From the NCBI GenBank assembly GCA_021772955.1, contig JAJFKZ010000059.1:1-48855 (forward strand): a DNA stretch of 48,855 bases, given 5' to 3'. A program made the position numbers and the translations under genes. The notes below the pieces were generated by a model. It searched no databases and was not told where the DNA came from. It worked only from the letters and a program-made list of their open reading frames with translations. Shown here piece after piece: positions 33,816 through 42,679 of this stretch (the first letter of the stretch is position 1; each line of letters starts with the position of its first letter). Source of the stretch: Gammaproteobacteria bacterium. Its GTDB lineage: Bacteria > Pseudomonadota > Gammaproteobacteria > Xanthomonadales > Wenzhouxiangellaceae.

Positions 33816-33873
33816 TTGCTGTCCTTGCGTTCCTGGTCAAGATGAGTATCGCAATAGTCAGGTGAATAAGTCT

Positions 33874-33902
33874 ATCATGTATGTGAATATCATCGTATGC
33901 AA
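33874..33902 (-). promoter_or_regulatory. Possible promoter of the sigma-CHAT operon
   Basis: On the minus strand, TTGCAT (33897-33902), 17-bp spacer and CATGAT (33874-33879). Match to sigma-70 consensus is only moderate. A separate ECF-type promoter may exist and cannot be recognised without a motif. Confidence 0.3.
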
Positions 33903-33920
33903 CCAATCTGAGCCAGGATC

Positions 33921-34550
33921 ATGCCGGGAAAAGACCAGCGCCGGGCCATAGCAGTTGAAGCCGCTCGCATCATCACGCATGAAGGTCAGCGCAATTACGG
34001 TGCCGCCAAACGCAAGGCCGCCGAACGCATTGGCATTGCTACCACAAGGCATTTACCCAGTAACCACGAAATCGAGCAGGAATTGCGTACTTATCAAAGC
34101 TTGTTCATTGCAGATCATGCCATAACGCTACGACAATTGCAGGAAGTGGCGCTGGAGGTAATGGCGCATTTCTCTGACTTGCGACCACGCCTCGTCGGCC
34201 CGGTCCTGGAGGGCACTGCAGACCAATTCAGTAGCATTACCTTGCATGTCTTCAGGGATCAGCCGGATGACATGGTGCGCCTGCTGCTGGACCTCAAAGT
34301 GCCGTTTACACCAGCCCAAAGACGCATCCGATGGTACCAGAACACATTCAGAACCATACAATTGCTGCAGCTGGATTGGCGCGGTTACGCCTGTGAACTG
34401 TGCCTGTTCAGCACTGTGGACTTGCGCCAATCTCCGCCGAGTCCGGTCGACGGCTTGCCGCAACGTCGGGCCAGCAGACAACAGCTTCTGGCCATGCTTA
34501 GGGAACCTCTGAATAACTCTGCACGGGCCGACGCGCGCTACGGTCGCTGA
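33921..34550 (+). CDS. Conserved uncharacterised protein (nucleotidyltransferase-like annotation)
   Basis: 209 aa from an ATG with AGGAT close upstream. It belongs to a conserved proteobacterial family of unknown function with the start RAIAVEAARIITHEGQRNYGAAKRKAAERIG and the core FSDLRPRLVGPVLEGTADQFSSITLHVFRDQPDDMVRLLLD. Some members are annotated as UDP-N-acetylmuramate-alanine ligase or nucleotidyltransferase, and neither is supported by motifs here. The core strand/loop (GPVLEGTA...ITLHVF) loosely recalls a nucleotidyltransferase fold. It is divergent from the sigma-factor operon. Confidence 0.85.
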   Translation: MPGKDQRRAIAVEAARIITHEGQRNYGAAKRKAAERIGIATTRHLPSNHEIEQELRTYQSLFIADHAITLRQLQEVALEVMAHFSDLRPRLVGPVLEGTADQFSSITLHVFRDQPDDMVRLLLDLKVPFTPAQRRIRWYQNTFRTIQLLQLDWRGYACELCLFSTVDLRQSPPSPVDGLPQRRASRQQLLAMLREPLNNSARADARYGR

Positions 34551-34637
34551 AGTCAGCCATGCCAGCGGCGATCTTCCCGAGCACCCGGCCGATGGAGCAT
34601 CCATGAGGTTCTGCGGCTATATTGCAAACCAGGGATT

Positions 34638-34662
34638 GCCGGATGCGCTGCGCTTATCCGGC
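34638..34662. repeat. REP-like hairpin
   Basis: GCCGGAT...ATCCGGC, the third unit of the family at 26240-26306, again in an intergenic region (between two converging genes, 34550 and 34780). The rest of this 230-base gap shows nothing recognisable. Confidence 0.78.
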
Positions 34663-34779
34663 CTACAAGCTAAGGCAGGTCACAGTTAGCTGGATGGAGC
34701 GCAACGCGTCCGTCACGCTTTGCCAGTCCACATTCGTCACCACCCGCCTACTCCTACTGCTTGGTGCTTTAAGGCTCTC

Positions 34780-36069
34780 TCAACGTTTATCAATGGGTAG
34801 ATAATCCCGTTCGGCAACACCGGTATAAAGTTGGCGCGGACGACCGATACGACCGCCCTGAGCACTTTGTTCCAGCCATTGTGCAACCCAGCCTGAGGTT
34901 CTGGCGATGGCAAACATGGCCGTGAACATGCTGGTGGGGATATTCAGCGCCTTGTAGATGATGCCGGAATAGAAGTCCACGTTCGGATACAGCTTGCGCT
35001 CGATAAAGTAGTCATCTTCCAGGGCAATCTTTTCCAGTTCCATGGCCAGATCCAGCAACGGATCCTTGATGCCAAGGTCGTCCAGCACATCGTGGCATGC
35101 TGAGCGAATCAGCTGCGCGCGCGGATCAAAGTTCTTGTAGACACGATGACCGAATCCCATCAACCGGAATGGATCATTCTTGTCCTTGGCCTTGGCAATG
35201 AATTTACCCACGTGCTCGACGCTGCCTATTTCATTGAGCATGTCCAACACCGCTTCATTGGCACCACCATGAGCCGGCCCCCAAAGCGCGGCAATACCGG
35301 CCGAGATACAGGCATACGGGTTGGCGCCAGTGCTGGCGACCAGGCGCACGGTTGAGGTACTGGCGTTTTGCTCATGATCGGCGTGCAGAATGAACAGCAG
35401 ATCCAGCGCCCGGGCGGCGACCGGGTTGATCTTGTAAGGCTCTGCCGGCACCGAGAACATCATATCCAGGAAGCGCTCAGTGTAATTCAGGCTGTTGCGT
35501 GGATAAGCCGTTGGCCAGCCCACGTGATGACGATAGGCCGCTGCGGCGATGGTCGGCATTTTTGCGATCAGACGCTTGGCGGTCAAATCACGCTCTTCGG
35601 CATCCTTGATATCAAAATCGTCATGATAAAAGCCGGCCAGTGATGCCACCACACCAGACATGATGGCCATTGGATGAGAATCGTAACGAAAGCCTTTCAA
35701 AAAGGTGTTCAGCTTGTCATGCACCATGGTGTGCCGAGTGATGTCGTGCTCAAATTTGCGAAACTCGGCAGGTGCCGGCAAATCGCCGTACAGCAAGAGA
35801 TAGGCGACCTCGATGAAGCTGGAGTGATTGGCCAATTGCTCAATCGGATAGCCGCGATAGCGCAGAATACCCTGATCACCGTCGATGAAGGTAATCTCGC
35901 TGGAGCAACTGGCGGTTACGGAGAAGCCCGGATCGTAGGTGAAATAGCCCAGTTCCTTGTGCAATTTGGAAATATCCAGCACTGGATCACCACAGCTGCC
36001 TGTGTGTACGGGCAGATCCAGACTTTTGCCGCTGACCGGATCGGTAATGTTGACCTTGTTATCGCTCAC
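34780..36069 (-). CDS. gltA: Citrate synthase
   Basis: 429 aa, full length for the gram-negative type II enzyme. It condenses acetyl-CoA and oxaloacetate at the entry of the TCA cycle. Active-site blocks seen are [31 protein letters not shown] and [20 protein letters not shown]. The start is GTG 36069, with AAGGAG eight bases upstream. It is a single gene; it is not next to the sdh genes as in enterobacteria. Confidence 0.97.
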   Translation of the reverse strand: MSDNKVNITDPVSGKSLDLPVHTGSCGDPVLDISKLHKELGYFTYDPGFSVTASCSSEITFIDGDQGILRYRGYPIEQLANHSSFIEVAYLLLYGDLPAPAEFRKFEHDITRHTMVHDKLNTFLKGFRYDSHPMAIMSGVVASLAGFYHDDFDIKDAEERDLTAKRLIAKMPTIAAAAYRHHVGWPTAYPRNSLNYTERFLDMMFSVPAEPYKINPVAARALDLLFILHADHEQNASTSTVRLVASTGANPYACISAGIAALWGPAHGGANEAVLDMLNEIGSVEHVGKFIAKAKDKNDPFRLMGFGHRVYKNFDPRAQLIRSACHDVLDDLGIKDPLLDLAMELEKIALEDDYFIERKLYPNVDFYSGIIYKALNIPTSMFTAMFAIARTSGWVAQWLEQSAQGGRIGRPRQLYTGVAERDYLPIDKR

Positions 36070-36674
36070 GTTGGCTACTCCTTGAGGGTTTGACTATTGT
36101 GTTGTGGTCACTGGCAGTGCCCAGAAACGACTGGTCACACCATTCTGCCTTATGGACAAGCTATCGAATGTATCGTGCCAGCAGCCTGTCGCATGGCATT
36201 CACCCACAACAGCGAGAATGTGGTAATGGCGCATCAATCAGGGTGATCCTGTGAGGGCAACCTGTGTGAGGATGACCCATGGCGATGGCAACATTGTTTG
36301 TTGAGTGCGTCAGGCCCATCGACAACACTGCAAAGACCGCAGTCATTGCAAGCTGCTTTCACCTGGCATTTAATAGTGTCAGGTTCAATTCCCGGATCCA
36401 TATCCAGGCCGGTCTAGCCAGACCAGTGTCGCTTGCAGCAGCTCGTTCATTTTGTGCATGGCCTGCGCGCTGATCACGCCCATCAGCAGTTCAGACGACT
36501 AGCCGACTGATACGGCCCGCAGCGTCTTCCAGCAATACTTACCAGCAATGTTGCTGGTAACGCTTGTATTGATCGCCATGCAGCGATCCATCTAAATCAG
36601 CCTACCAGGACTGACCCGTCAGGATTGACCAATCAGGATCGACCAATCAGGATCGACCCGTCAAGAACGACCCG
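36070..36674. other. Long gene-free region upstream of gltA and downstream of rpmE2
   Basis: About 600 bases with no coding frame that can be supported. It contains a 14-base fragment of the CCAGCAGCCTGTCG repeat end (36178-36191), a strong hairpin (36533-36571) and the 14-bp minisatellite at its right end. The gltA promoter must lie here but was not identified. Confidence 0.6.
36533..36571. other. Strong hairpin downstream of rpmE2
   Basis: Perfect arms TTACCAGCAA / TTGCTGGTAA (36539-36548 / 36551-36560) flanked by a second matching pair CAATAC/GTATTG. It has no T-run, so a factor-dependent stop or mRNA-stability role is as likely as termination. Confidence 0.55.
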
Positions 36675-36684
36675 TCAAGAACGG
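36607..36684. repeat. 14-bp minisatellite, about 5.5 copies
   Basis: Units of the form A(A/G)GAnnGACCnnTC, e.g. AGGACTGACCCGTC, AGGATCGACCAATC, AAGAACGACCCGTC, arranged head to tail. The right end reaches into rpmE2 and supplies its last codon and stop. Confidence 0.9.
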
Positions 36685-36920
36685 CTATAACGCTGTTTGA
36701 ACTTGTCGACCCGGCCACCGGAATCGGCCACTTTGTGCTTGCCGGTATAAAACGGGTGCGAAGCACTGGAAATATCCAGCTTGACCAGCGGGTACTCATT
36801 ACCGTCTTCCCATTTGATGGTTTCCTTGGTCTTGATCGTAGACCGGGTCAGGAAAACAAAATCAGACGAGGTGTCCTGAAAAACCACAGGCCGGTATTGG
36901 GGATGGATATCAGCTTTCAT
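36675..36920 (-). CDS. rpmE2: 50S ribosomal protein L31 type B
   Basis: 81 aa. [31 protein letters not shown] and the ending [24 protein letters not shown] define the zinc-free L31B paralogue (no CxxC). In many bacteria it replaces zinc-binding L31 under zinc limitation through Zur; no Zur box was recognised. The final SRS and stop come from the 14-bp repeat array, so the end length may vary between strains. Confidence 0.95.
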   Translation of the reverse strand: MKADIHPQYRPVVFQDTSSDFVFLTRSTIKTKETIKWEDGNEYPLVKLDISSASHPFYTGKHKVADSGGRVDKFKQRYSRS

Positions 36921-36983
36921 CGTTGCTCAACCAATTATTTGTAAACAGCCCTGTAGTATAACCTGATCCTGCATCATTCTCCA

Positions 36984-37892
36984 CTAGTCGCTGAACTTTG
37001 CGATGATGCCATCGAGCTCATCCAGATCGTGGTAACTGATCAGTAACTGACCCGCGCCGGATGCCTTGTGCCGGATTTGCACCGGCGCTCCCAACTGCTC
37101 GCTGAGTTTTTGCTGCAAGTGCAAGGTATCGACACTCTGCCCCGCTGGCTTACGCTTGCCAGCAGTCACATTCTGCTTTTGCAGACCGGCCAGATACTGT
37201 TCGGTGGCGCGAACCGAGAGCTGCTTTTGCGCCACGTGTCGGGCCGCTGCAATCTGCTCATTGCCGCGCAGCACGAGCAAGGCACGGGCGTGCCCCATAT
37301 CCAGTTCGCCGGCGTGCACCAGCTTTTGCACTGCCGGCTCCAGCTCCAGCAAGCGCAGCAAATTACTGACCGCAGCTCGCGAACGCCCTACTGCCTCGCC
37401 AGCCTGCTGGTGCGTCATTTCGAACTCCGTGATCAGGCGTTGCAGAGCCCCGGCCTCTTCCAGGGGATTCAGATCTTCGCGTTGAATGTTTTCAATCAGC
37501 GCCATTGCCACCGTGATTTCATCACTGACATCTCGAATGACCGCTGGAATCCGGCTCAGTCCAGCCAACTGCGCCGCACGCCAGCGACGCTCACCGGCGA
37601 TCAGTTCGTAGGCATTATCGGCGATGGGTCTGACAATCACCGGCTGCACCATGCCCTGGGCACTGATGGAATTCGCCAGTTCCTGCAGCTTAGCCTTGTC
37701 CATCACCATGCGCGGCTGGTAGCGTCCCGGCCGGATCAGATCCACTGGCAGTTCCCGCAGGCTGGCTTGATCCTGTTGCTGTTGTTCGGTATCGCTGCGC
37801 TCAAGCATGGCGCTGAGCCCGCGCCCCAGCGCATTACGCTTGCTGGTGCTGCGCGGTGCGGCTTTGCTGCTAGTAGGTTTTTTCGTTGCCAT
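36984..37892 (-). CDS. parB: Chromosome partitioning protein ParB
   Basis: 302 aa from ATG 37892; a TTG at 37910 overlapping the parA stop is the alternative. The N-terminus NALGRGLSAMLE interacts with ParA. The CTPase/ParB motif GERRWRAAQLAGL and ENIQREDLNPLEEA are seen, followed by the helix-turn-helix (THQQAGEAVGRSRAAVSNLLRLL) and the C-terminal dimer domain. It binds parS sites near oriC and loads condensin; no parS palindrome was found in the window. Confidence 0.96.
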   Translation of the reverse strand: MATKKPTSSKAAPRSTSKRNALGRGLSAMLERSDTEQQQQDQASLRELPVDLIRPGRYQPRMVMDKAKLQELANSISAQGMVQPVIVRPIADNAYELIAGERRWRAAQLAGLSRIPAVIRDVSDEITVAMALIENIQREDLNPLEEAGALQRLITEFEMTHQQAGEAVGRSRAAVSNLLRLLELEPAVQKLVHAGELDMGHARALLVLRGNEQIAAARHVAQKQLSVRATEQYLAGLQKQNVTAGKRKPAGQSVDTLHLQQKLSEQLGAPVQIRHKASGAGQLLISYHDLDELDGIIAKFSD

Positions 37893-37906
37893 GATCTGCT
37901 TGCTAC

Positions 37907-38716
37907 TCAAATTGCCGGGGCTGGGGTGCTGGCGGCACTCTGGCGCCTGCGCAAAAATTCGCCTGCCAGCCCAAGATACGCGATCGCACCACGAGAATCG
38001 GCATCGTAGGTGAGAATACTCTCGCCAAAACTCGGCGCTTCTGCCAGCCTGACGTTGCGGGGCACCACGGTGCGGTACAGCTGGCTGCCAAAATGCTCAG
38101 CCAGTTGCCTGGACACCTGCAAGGAAAGATTGTTGCGCACATCGTACATGGTGCGCAGTATGCCCTCGATCTTCAGACCGGGGTTCACACTATCCTGGAT
38201 TTGTCGAACAGTGTTGACCAGCGCTGCCAGGCCCTCCATGGCAAAGTACTCACATTGCATCGGAATCAACACCTTGTCGGCGGCAGTCAAGGCATTCAGA
38301 TTCAGCAGGTTCAGAGCCGGCGGACAATCCAGCAGCACATAGTCATAACGGTTTTTGGGCAAGCCTTGCAATATGTCACGCAAGCGCGTTTCACAGCCGG
38401 ACTGACGGGTCAACTGGATTTCGGCAGCGGTCAAATCGTTGTTGGCTGGCAGCAGATCAAAGCGGTATTTGCTGCCCTCGGCCGCCAGCCCTACCACGGC
38501 CTGCTCAAACTCGCACTCCTGCAGCAACAACTCGCAGGCGCTGACCGTAAAATCCGCCGCACCCACGCCCAGCCCCACGGTGGCATTGCCCTGTGGATCC
38601 AGATCACAGACCAGCACATGATTGCGCATTTGCTGTAGAGCGGCGGCTAGATTGATGGTGGTGGTGGTTTTACCCACACCACCTTTTTGATTGGCTATGG
38701 CGATAATTTCAGTCAT
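37907..38716 (-). CDS. parA: Chromosome partitioning ATPase ParA (Soj)
   Basis: 269 aa from ATG 38716 (MTEIIAIANQKGGVGKTTT, deviant Walker A with the signature Lys). Walker B region YDYVLLDCPPALNLLNLNAL. Next to parB and rsmG, the usual oriC-proximal group. Confidence 0.96.
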   Translation of the reverse strand: MTEIIAIANQKGGVGKTTTTINLAAALQQMRNHVLVCDLDPQGNATVGLGVGAADFTVSACELLLQECEFEQAVVGLAAEGSKYRFDLLPANNDLTAAEIQLTRQSGCETRLRDILQGLPKNRYDYVLLDCPPALNLLNLNALTAADKVLIPMQCEYFAMEGLAALVNTVRQIQDSVNPGLKIEGILRTMYDVRNNLSLQVSRQLAEHFGSQLYRTVVPRNVRLAEAPSFGESILTYDADSRGAIAYLGLAGEFLRRRQSAASTPAPAI

Positions 38717-38761
38717 GGTTGCAGTATAAATCAAGCGCTCGTTGCTGAGGTTGCTGTGACA

Positions 38762-39448
38762 TCATTCTGAGTCACCGGGCTGGGCAATGATCAGCAAATG
38801 CCGATGCCGGCGCTGATCTTGTGCCGAATTGCCTGTCTGCAGGGCAATGCTGGCAACAATACCAAGACCGGCCGGCAGTTGCAGCTCCTCATCCCCTGCC
38901 AGTTCACCGACCATGGCCAACAGGCGTGACCCCTGCTGCAGCCAGGGTAGCGCCCATTCACACTGTTTGCGGATTGGCGCCAGCGCGCGCGTGACGATTT
39001 GCACAGGCCGCCAATCCGCAGCAACCTGCTGCGGCTGAAGTTGCTCCAGTCGCTGCTGCATGACCGTGACATTGCGCAGTTGCAGCTGCCTGCAGACATG
39101 CCGCAGAAACCGGACTTTCTTGCCGTTACTGTCCAGCAGCAGCCAGCGCTGCTCTGGTCTGATGATGGCCAGCGGGATACCCGGCAGGCCGGCCCCGCTA
39201 CCCGCATCCAGACCAGGGCCATCGGCCAGCCACGATACGATGCTCATGCTGTCCAGCAGGTGTTTGCTCACCGCCTGCACAGGCTCACGCACAGCAGTCA
39301 GGTTGTAACTGCGGTTCCAGACCAGCATGACCTGCAGATAAGCAATCAATTGATCCAGCTGTTGAGCATCTGCAGTCAGCGCCAACTGTTGCATGCCACT
39401 TTGACACAGTGCGCGGGCCTGCTGCCAGGGTTGTGAAGTCAAATCCAT
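38762..39448 (-). CDS. rsmG: 16S rRNA (guanine527-N7)-methyltransferase
   Basis: 228 aa from ATG 39448. SAM motif GLDAGSGAGLPGIPLAI, followed by LLDSNGKKVRFLRHV and VTRALAPI, as in RsmG/GidB. It methylates G527 of 16S rRNA; loss gives low-level streptomycin resistance in E. coli. mnmG, which usually precedes it, is absent; the next gene upstream is divergent. Confidence 0.94.
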   Translation of the reverse strand: MDLTSQPWQQARALCQSGMQQLALTADAQQLDQLIAYLQVMLVWNRSYNLTAVREPVQAVSKHLLDSMSIVSWLADGPGLDAGSGAGLPGIPLAIIRPEQRWLLLDSNGKKVRFLRHVCRQLQLRNVTVMQQRLEQLQPQQVAADWRPVQIVTRALAPIRKQCEWALPWLQQGSRLLAMVGELAGDEELQLPAGLGIVASIALQTGNSAQDQRRHRHLLIIAQPGDSE

Positions 39449-39491
39449 AAGCACGTTATTATAGTGTTCGATTCCTTGTGGCTGTGCTGAT

Positions 39492-40721
39492 ATGCGGCGA
39501 GCACTAACCGTCATGCTGATATTACTGCTAGGTTACGTCGCCACCAGCGCCGGGCTGGGCCTGCTCGTTCGACAGCAGCTCCAGCAGCAATTGCAGCTGA
39601 CTGCGCTCGTAAACAGCACCCAGCCTGGTATTTTCAGCAGCAGCATCCGCCTTCACAACGAGCTCGGTGCGCGTGTTCAATTCGTGCTGAACGCGATGCT
39701 GCAGCATGGGCCAATTCTGCGCTCACCACCCGGCTTCGGTATGTTGCGCCTACGTGGCGATCTGCGTTTGGCCAGAAAAACTGTCGACGGCTCGAGCATT
39801 ACTGATGCCAGTCCAGTCGGCCAGAATCACAATGGTGAGGAACCGCCTCCAGCTGCGCTGAAGTTCCAACTTGACGGCAGTCTTGGTGGTCACATGACCG
39901 GGCATGCTCAACTGCCAGCGAGCATCGATTTGCGCACACCTCAGCCTGCCGTCAGCGGTCCCCACAATGGACTTTTGGTCCTGCACAGCCGGAGTCAACT
40001 AAACAGCACTTTCAGTCAGCCATTCGGACGCCTGTGCCTGCCGACCAGCCAACTGCAATGGCAACAACTGCTGCTGGAGCTGAACATCGGTAGTCTGGAT
40101 GACTGGTTGCAAGCGGGCGCGCTGGAACTGGATGCAGGGGCCATCAATGTAACCACCAGGCAGCAGTGTCGCGAGGATTTGCCAGCGTTATCGACTGGGC
40201 CATCAACCCGGCTGGCGCTGCAGCAGCTGCATATCGATCTGCAATGGCCTGCTGCCGGAGACCTGCAGCTGAAGCTTGATTTGGCTTCCTGGCACAGCAT
40301 CGAAGACGCAATCGGACCGCTGCAATTACAGTTACGCATTGCGCAAATCGACCGCGCGGCCCTACTGGCCTGGCTGCAGTCGTACTCGGCCTACCAACGC
40401 CAGCCCGCAACTTTGCAGCAACTGACGTTGGCGGCACAGACCGCAGCCCTTTTGAGCACGCAGCCCGTGCTGCATATCGAGCACCTGGAGATCACAGCAC
40501 CAGCCGGTAGCCTAAGCCTGACCGGACAGTTGCAAATGCTAGGCAGCGGCATGCGCGCCGCCATCCACGCCGAGACCAGCGCTACCGCAGCCCGGCAAAT
40601 CCTGACCAGTCTGCTGCACGATCCACAACTTGCCGCGCAGACCCTGCAACAATGGCAGCGTCTGGGTGTTATTCAGGATCTTGACGGACGCTGGCTGATT
40701 GAGGTCATCGTCAATCAGTAA
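39492..40721 (+). CDS. DUF945 (YdgA-like) family protein
   Basis: 409 aa. An N-terminal membrane anchor (ALTVMLILLLGYVATSAGLGLLV) is followed by a soluble Leu/Gln-rich, beta-rich part. Length and the start (GLLVRQQLQQQLQ, later LQWQQLLLELNIGSLDDWLQ) fit the DUF945 family, whose members are periplasmic-facing and of unknown role. Similarity is weak, so the family call is tentative. It is divergent from rsmG with a 43-nt gap. Confidence 0.72.
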   Translation: MRRALTVMLILLLGYVATSAGLGLLVRQQLQQQLQLTALVNSTQPGIFSSSIRLHNELGARVQFVLNAMLQHGPILRSPPGFGMLRLRGDLRLARKTVDGSSITDASPVGQNHNGEEPPPAALKFQLDGSLGGHMTGHAQLPASIDLRTPQPAVSGPHNGLLVLHSRSQLNSTFSQPFGRLCLPTSQLQWQQLLLELNIGSLDDWLQAGALELDAGAINVTTRQQCREDLPALSTGPSTRLALQQLHIDLQWPAAGDLQLKLDLASWHSIEDAIGPLQLQLRIAQIDRAALLAWLQSYSAYQRQPATLQQLTLAAQTAALLSTQPVLHIEHLEITAPAGSLSLTGQLQMLGSGMRAAIHAETSATAARQILTSLLHDPQLAAQTLQQWQRLGVIQDLDGRWLIEVIVNQ

Positions 40722-40728
40722 GGTTGCT

Positions 40729-40995
40729 AGTGGTCCTGCAACATGATAATGACGGATGCAGTTGGTCGGTCAGCGTTCAGGGCCAGGCGCGGCTCGCAGT
40801 GAATGACCTGAGTCCTTTACCAGAGTCGCAACACCGCCATGGACGCTGACCGGCCAACCCTTCGGGCGCTCCTGTGGTGTCGCGCTGCGGTGTTACCGTG
40901 CTGGCCAAGGGCGACGGCCATTACCTGCGCACGGTGCCTAGCAGCACAACGCCACAGGAACGCTGAACCGGTCGTTATCATGTTGCAGGACCACT
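40729..40995 (+). mobile_element. MITE-like inverted-repeat element, long copy
   Basis: Terminal arms of 25 bp with one mismatch (40729-40753 / 40971-40995; core TGGTCCTGCAACATGATAA). It is related to the short copy at 2849-2993, in opposite orientation. The inside adds about 120 bp with a further inverted repeat (ACACCGC...GCGGTGT). It lies between two converging genes and could act as a two-way terminator. No coding capacity. Confidence 0.85.
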
Positions 40996-41010
40996 GGTAT
41001 AGCCATCAGC

Positions 41011-41580
41011 TCATGAGTTGATTTCGAACAATACTCTGGATTTGGCCAGTTTTTTCGCCACATTGGTGGATTCTTCAGCCAGATCCTGCAGGCGTCCACG
41101 CGGATTGACCTTGCCCGACCATTGGCTCCACAGCAGTTCGCCGTTGGTGATATTGAAAGCGCGGCTCTCGATCAGCCCCTGATCTGCTTCCACCCGCCGC
41201 ACCGGCGTGATCTGATCAAGGTACTCGGGCAAAGTACCAGCGCTGCTGCCGCGTTGTGACTCATCCACCATACGATTGATGATGACCGCATCCACATGCG
41301 CCGATGCTGCGGCCCGGTTCAGAGTTTCCATGGTGATGCCGGCACTGAGGTCCGGCAAGCCGGTGGCGATCAGGCAGACCACTTCGCCTTCGGTACGCAA
41401 AATGTTCGCGAAGATGTTTTCAAAGGCACTGAGCTGTATCGCATCAGCTGTCATACCAATGACAATACTGCGCGGGACTGCAGGCCGATCCTCAGGGCGC
41501 ACCTGTTTGTCGCTGCCACAAGCTGCGACGAACAGCAGTCCGGTCACACTCAGCAGCCGGATGATCAGTTTCAGATTCAT
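41011..41580 (-). CDS. Uncharacterised lipoprotein
   Basis: 189 aa from ATG 41580. A signal and lipobox (LLSVTGLLFVAACGSD) are followed by a soluble domain (SIVIGMTADAIQLSAFENIFANILRTEGEVVCLIATGL...VDAVIINRMVDESQR). The pattern recalls outer-membrane lipoproteins that contain a TolB-N/DUF4136-like fold, but the family cannot be named with confidence. Confidence 0.78.
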   Translation of the reverse strand: MNLKLIIRLLSVTGLLFVAACGSDKQVRPEDRPAVPRSIVIGMTADAIQLSAFENIFANILRTEGEVVCLIATGLPDLSAGITMETLNRAAASAHVDAVIINRMVDESQRGSSAGTLPEYLDQITPVRRVEADQGLIESRAFNITNGELLWSQWSGKVNPRGRLQDLAEESTNVAKKLAKSRVLFEINS

Positions 41581-41641
41581 GATGGATTGCATACCTTATT
41601 GGAATCAGAAAGCATGATTTTACACGGGGCTGACTAACAAG

Positions 41642-42679
41642 TCAGTCATTGGCTTGAATATCGTCAGAGCTTTGCATCAATTGCTCGGCAAAATGACAGC
41701 TGACCTGGCGTCGGCGCACCTGCCGTAGTCGCGGCCGTTCACTGCGGCAGCGATCTTGTACATGGGGACAGCGGTTACTGAACAGACAGCCGGCCGGTCG
41801 CTGCAGATCCGACCGTGCCGGATCATGCATGGCTGCGCTGATCGGTGTCGGCTGCCAGTTTGGGTCTGGTCTGGGAATGGCCGCGAGCATGGCCCTGGTA
41901 TAGGGATGGATGGGTTGGGTATAAAGTCGCTCACAGTCGGCAATTTCCATGATTTCCCCCATGTACAACACCAGCACCCGGTTACACAGATACGGCACCA
42001 GCGCCAGATCATGACCAATGAACAGCATGGACAACTGCAGTTTGCGCTGCAAATCCTTGAGCAAATAGATGATCTGCGCCTGAATGGAAACATCCAGTGC
42101 TGATACCGGTTCATCGCAGACCAGCAGGCGTGGATTCAGTATCAATGCTCTGGCAATGGCAATGCGCTGGCACTGACCGCCGGAAAACTCGTGCGCATAG
42201 CGGTGCAGAACCTGCGGCAGCAAGCCCACCATTTTCAGCATGCCACGCACTCGCTCGCGCACCTGTACGGACGCCATACGAGGAAAAAACGTGTGCAAGG
42301 GTTCAGCCAGAATATCGCCTATGGTCATGCGTGGATTCAGCGATCCTTGCGGATCCTGGAACACCATCTGCAGGTCACGGCGACGCAGGCGCAAGATCTC
42401 GGCTGGCAATGTCAGTAGTGCTTCACCGCGCCAGTACACTTCGCCCTGGTCGACTGGCAGCAAGCCCAGCACGGCCCTCGCCAATGTGGTCTTGCCGGAG
42501 CCTGATTCACCGATGATAGCCAGTGCTTCACCGCGTTGCAGCTCAAAACTGACGCCGTGGAGGATCTGTTTTCGCGGCTGGTTTCGTGACCAAAATCCGC
42601 CGTGGTGTATGGCGTAGCTGCAGTGCAAATCAACCACCTTCAGAACCACGGATTGCGCTTCAGCAGCAGGCATGTTCAT
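41642..42679 (-). CDS. oppF: Peptide ABC transporter ATP-binding protein OppF-type
   Basis: 345 aa. ATG 42679 overlaps the stop of oppD by 4 nt, so this start is chosen over the in-frame one upstream. Walker [11 protein letters not shown], signature LSGG-like FSGGQCQRIAIARAL and Walker B LLVCDEPVSALDVS are complete. C-terminal oligopeptide domain includes CLFSNRCPHVQDRCR, the Cys-rich segment of the OppF/DppF family. Powers import of peptides across the inner membrane. Confidence 0.95.
   Translation of the reverse strand: MNMPAAEAQSVVLKVVDLHCSYAIHHGGFWSRNQPRKQILHGVSFELQRGEALAIIGESGSGKTTLARAVLGLLPVDQGEVYWRGEALLTLPAEILRLRRRDLQMVFQDPQGSLNPRMTIGDILAEPLHTFFPRMASVQVRERVRGMLKMVGLLPQVLHRYAHEFSGGQCQRIAIARALILNPRLLVCDEPVSALDVSIQAQIIYLLKDLQRKLQLSMLFIGHDLALVPYLCNRVLVLYMGEIMEIADCERLYTQPIHPYTRAMLAAIPRPDPNWQPTPISAAMHDPARSDLQRPAGCLFSNRCPHVQDRCRSERPRLRQVRRRQVSCHFAEQLMQSSDDIQAND

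Noticed and set aside
36385-36410. GGTTCAATTCCCGG, resembling a tRNA 3' part
   Set aside because: The T-stem does not pair and there is no acceptor stem.
36279-36473. 64-codon open frame in the gltA upstream region
   Set aside because: No ribosome site, no family resemblance and base composition unlike coding DNA here.
36607-36684. Possible CRISPR array
   Set aside because: Units are only 14 bp and adjoin directly, without unique spacers.
40839-41021. 60-codon frame inside the long inverted-repeat element
   Set aside because: Lies across the element and its right arm with no ribosome site or similarity.
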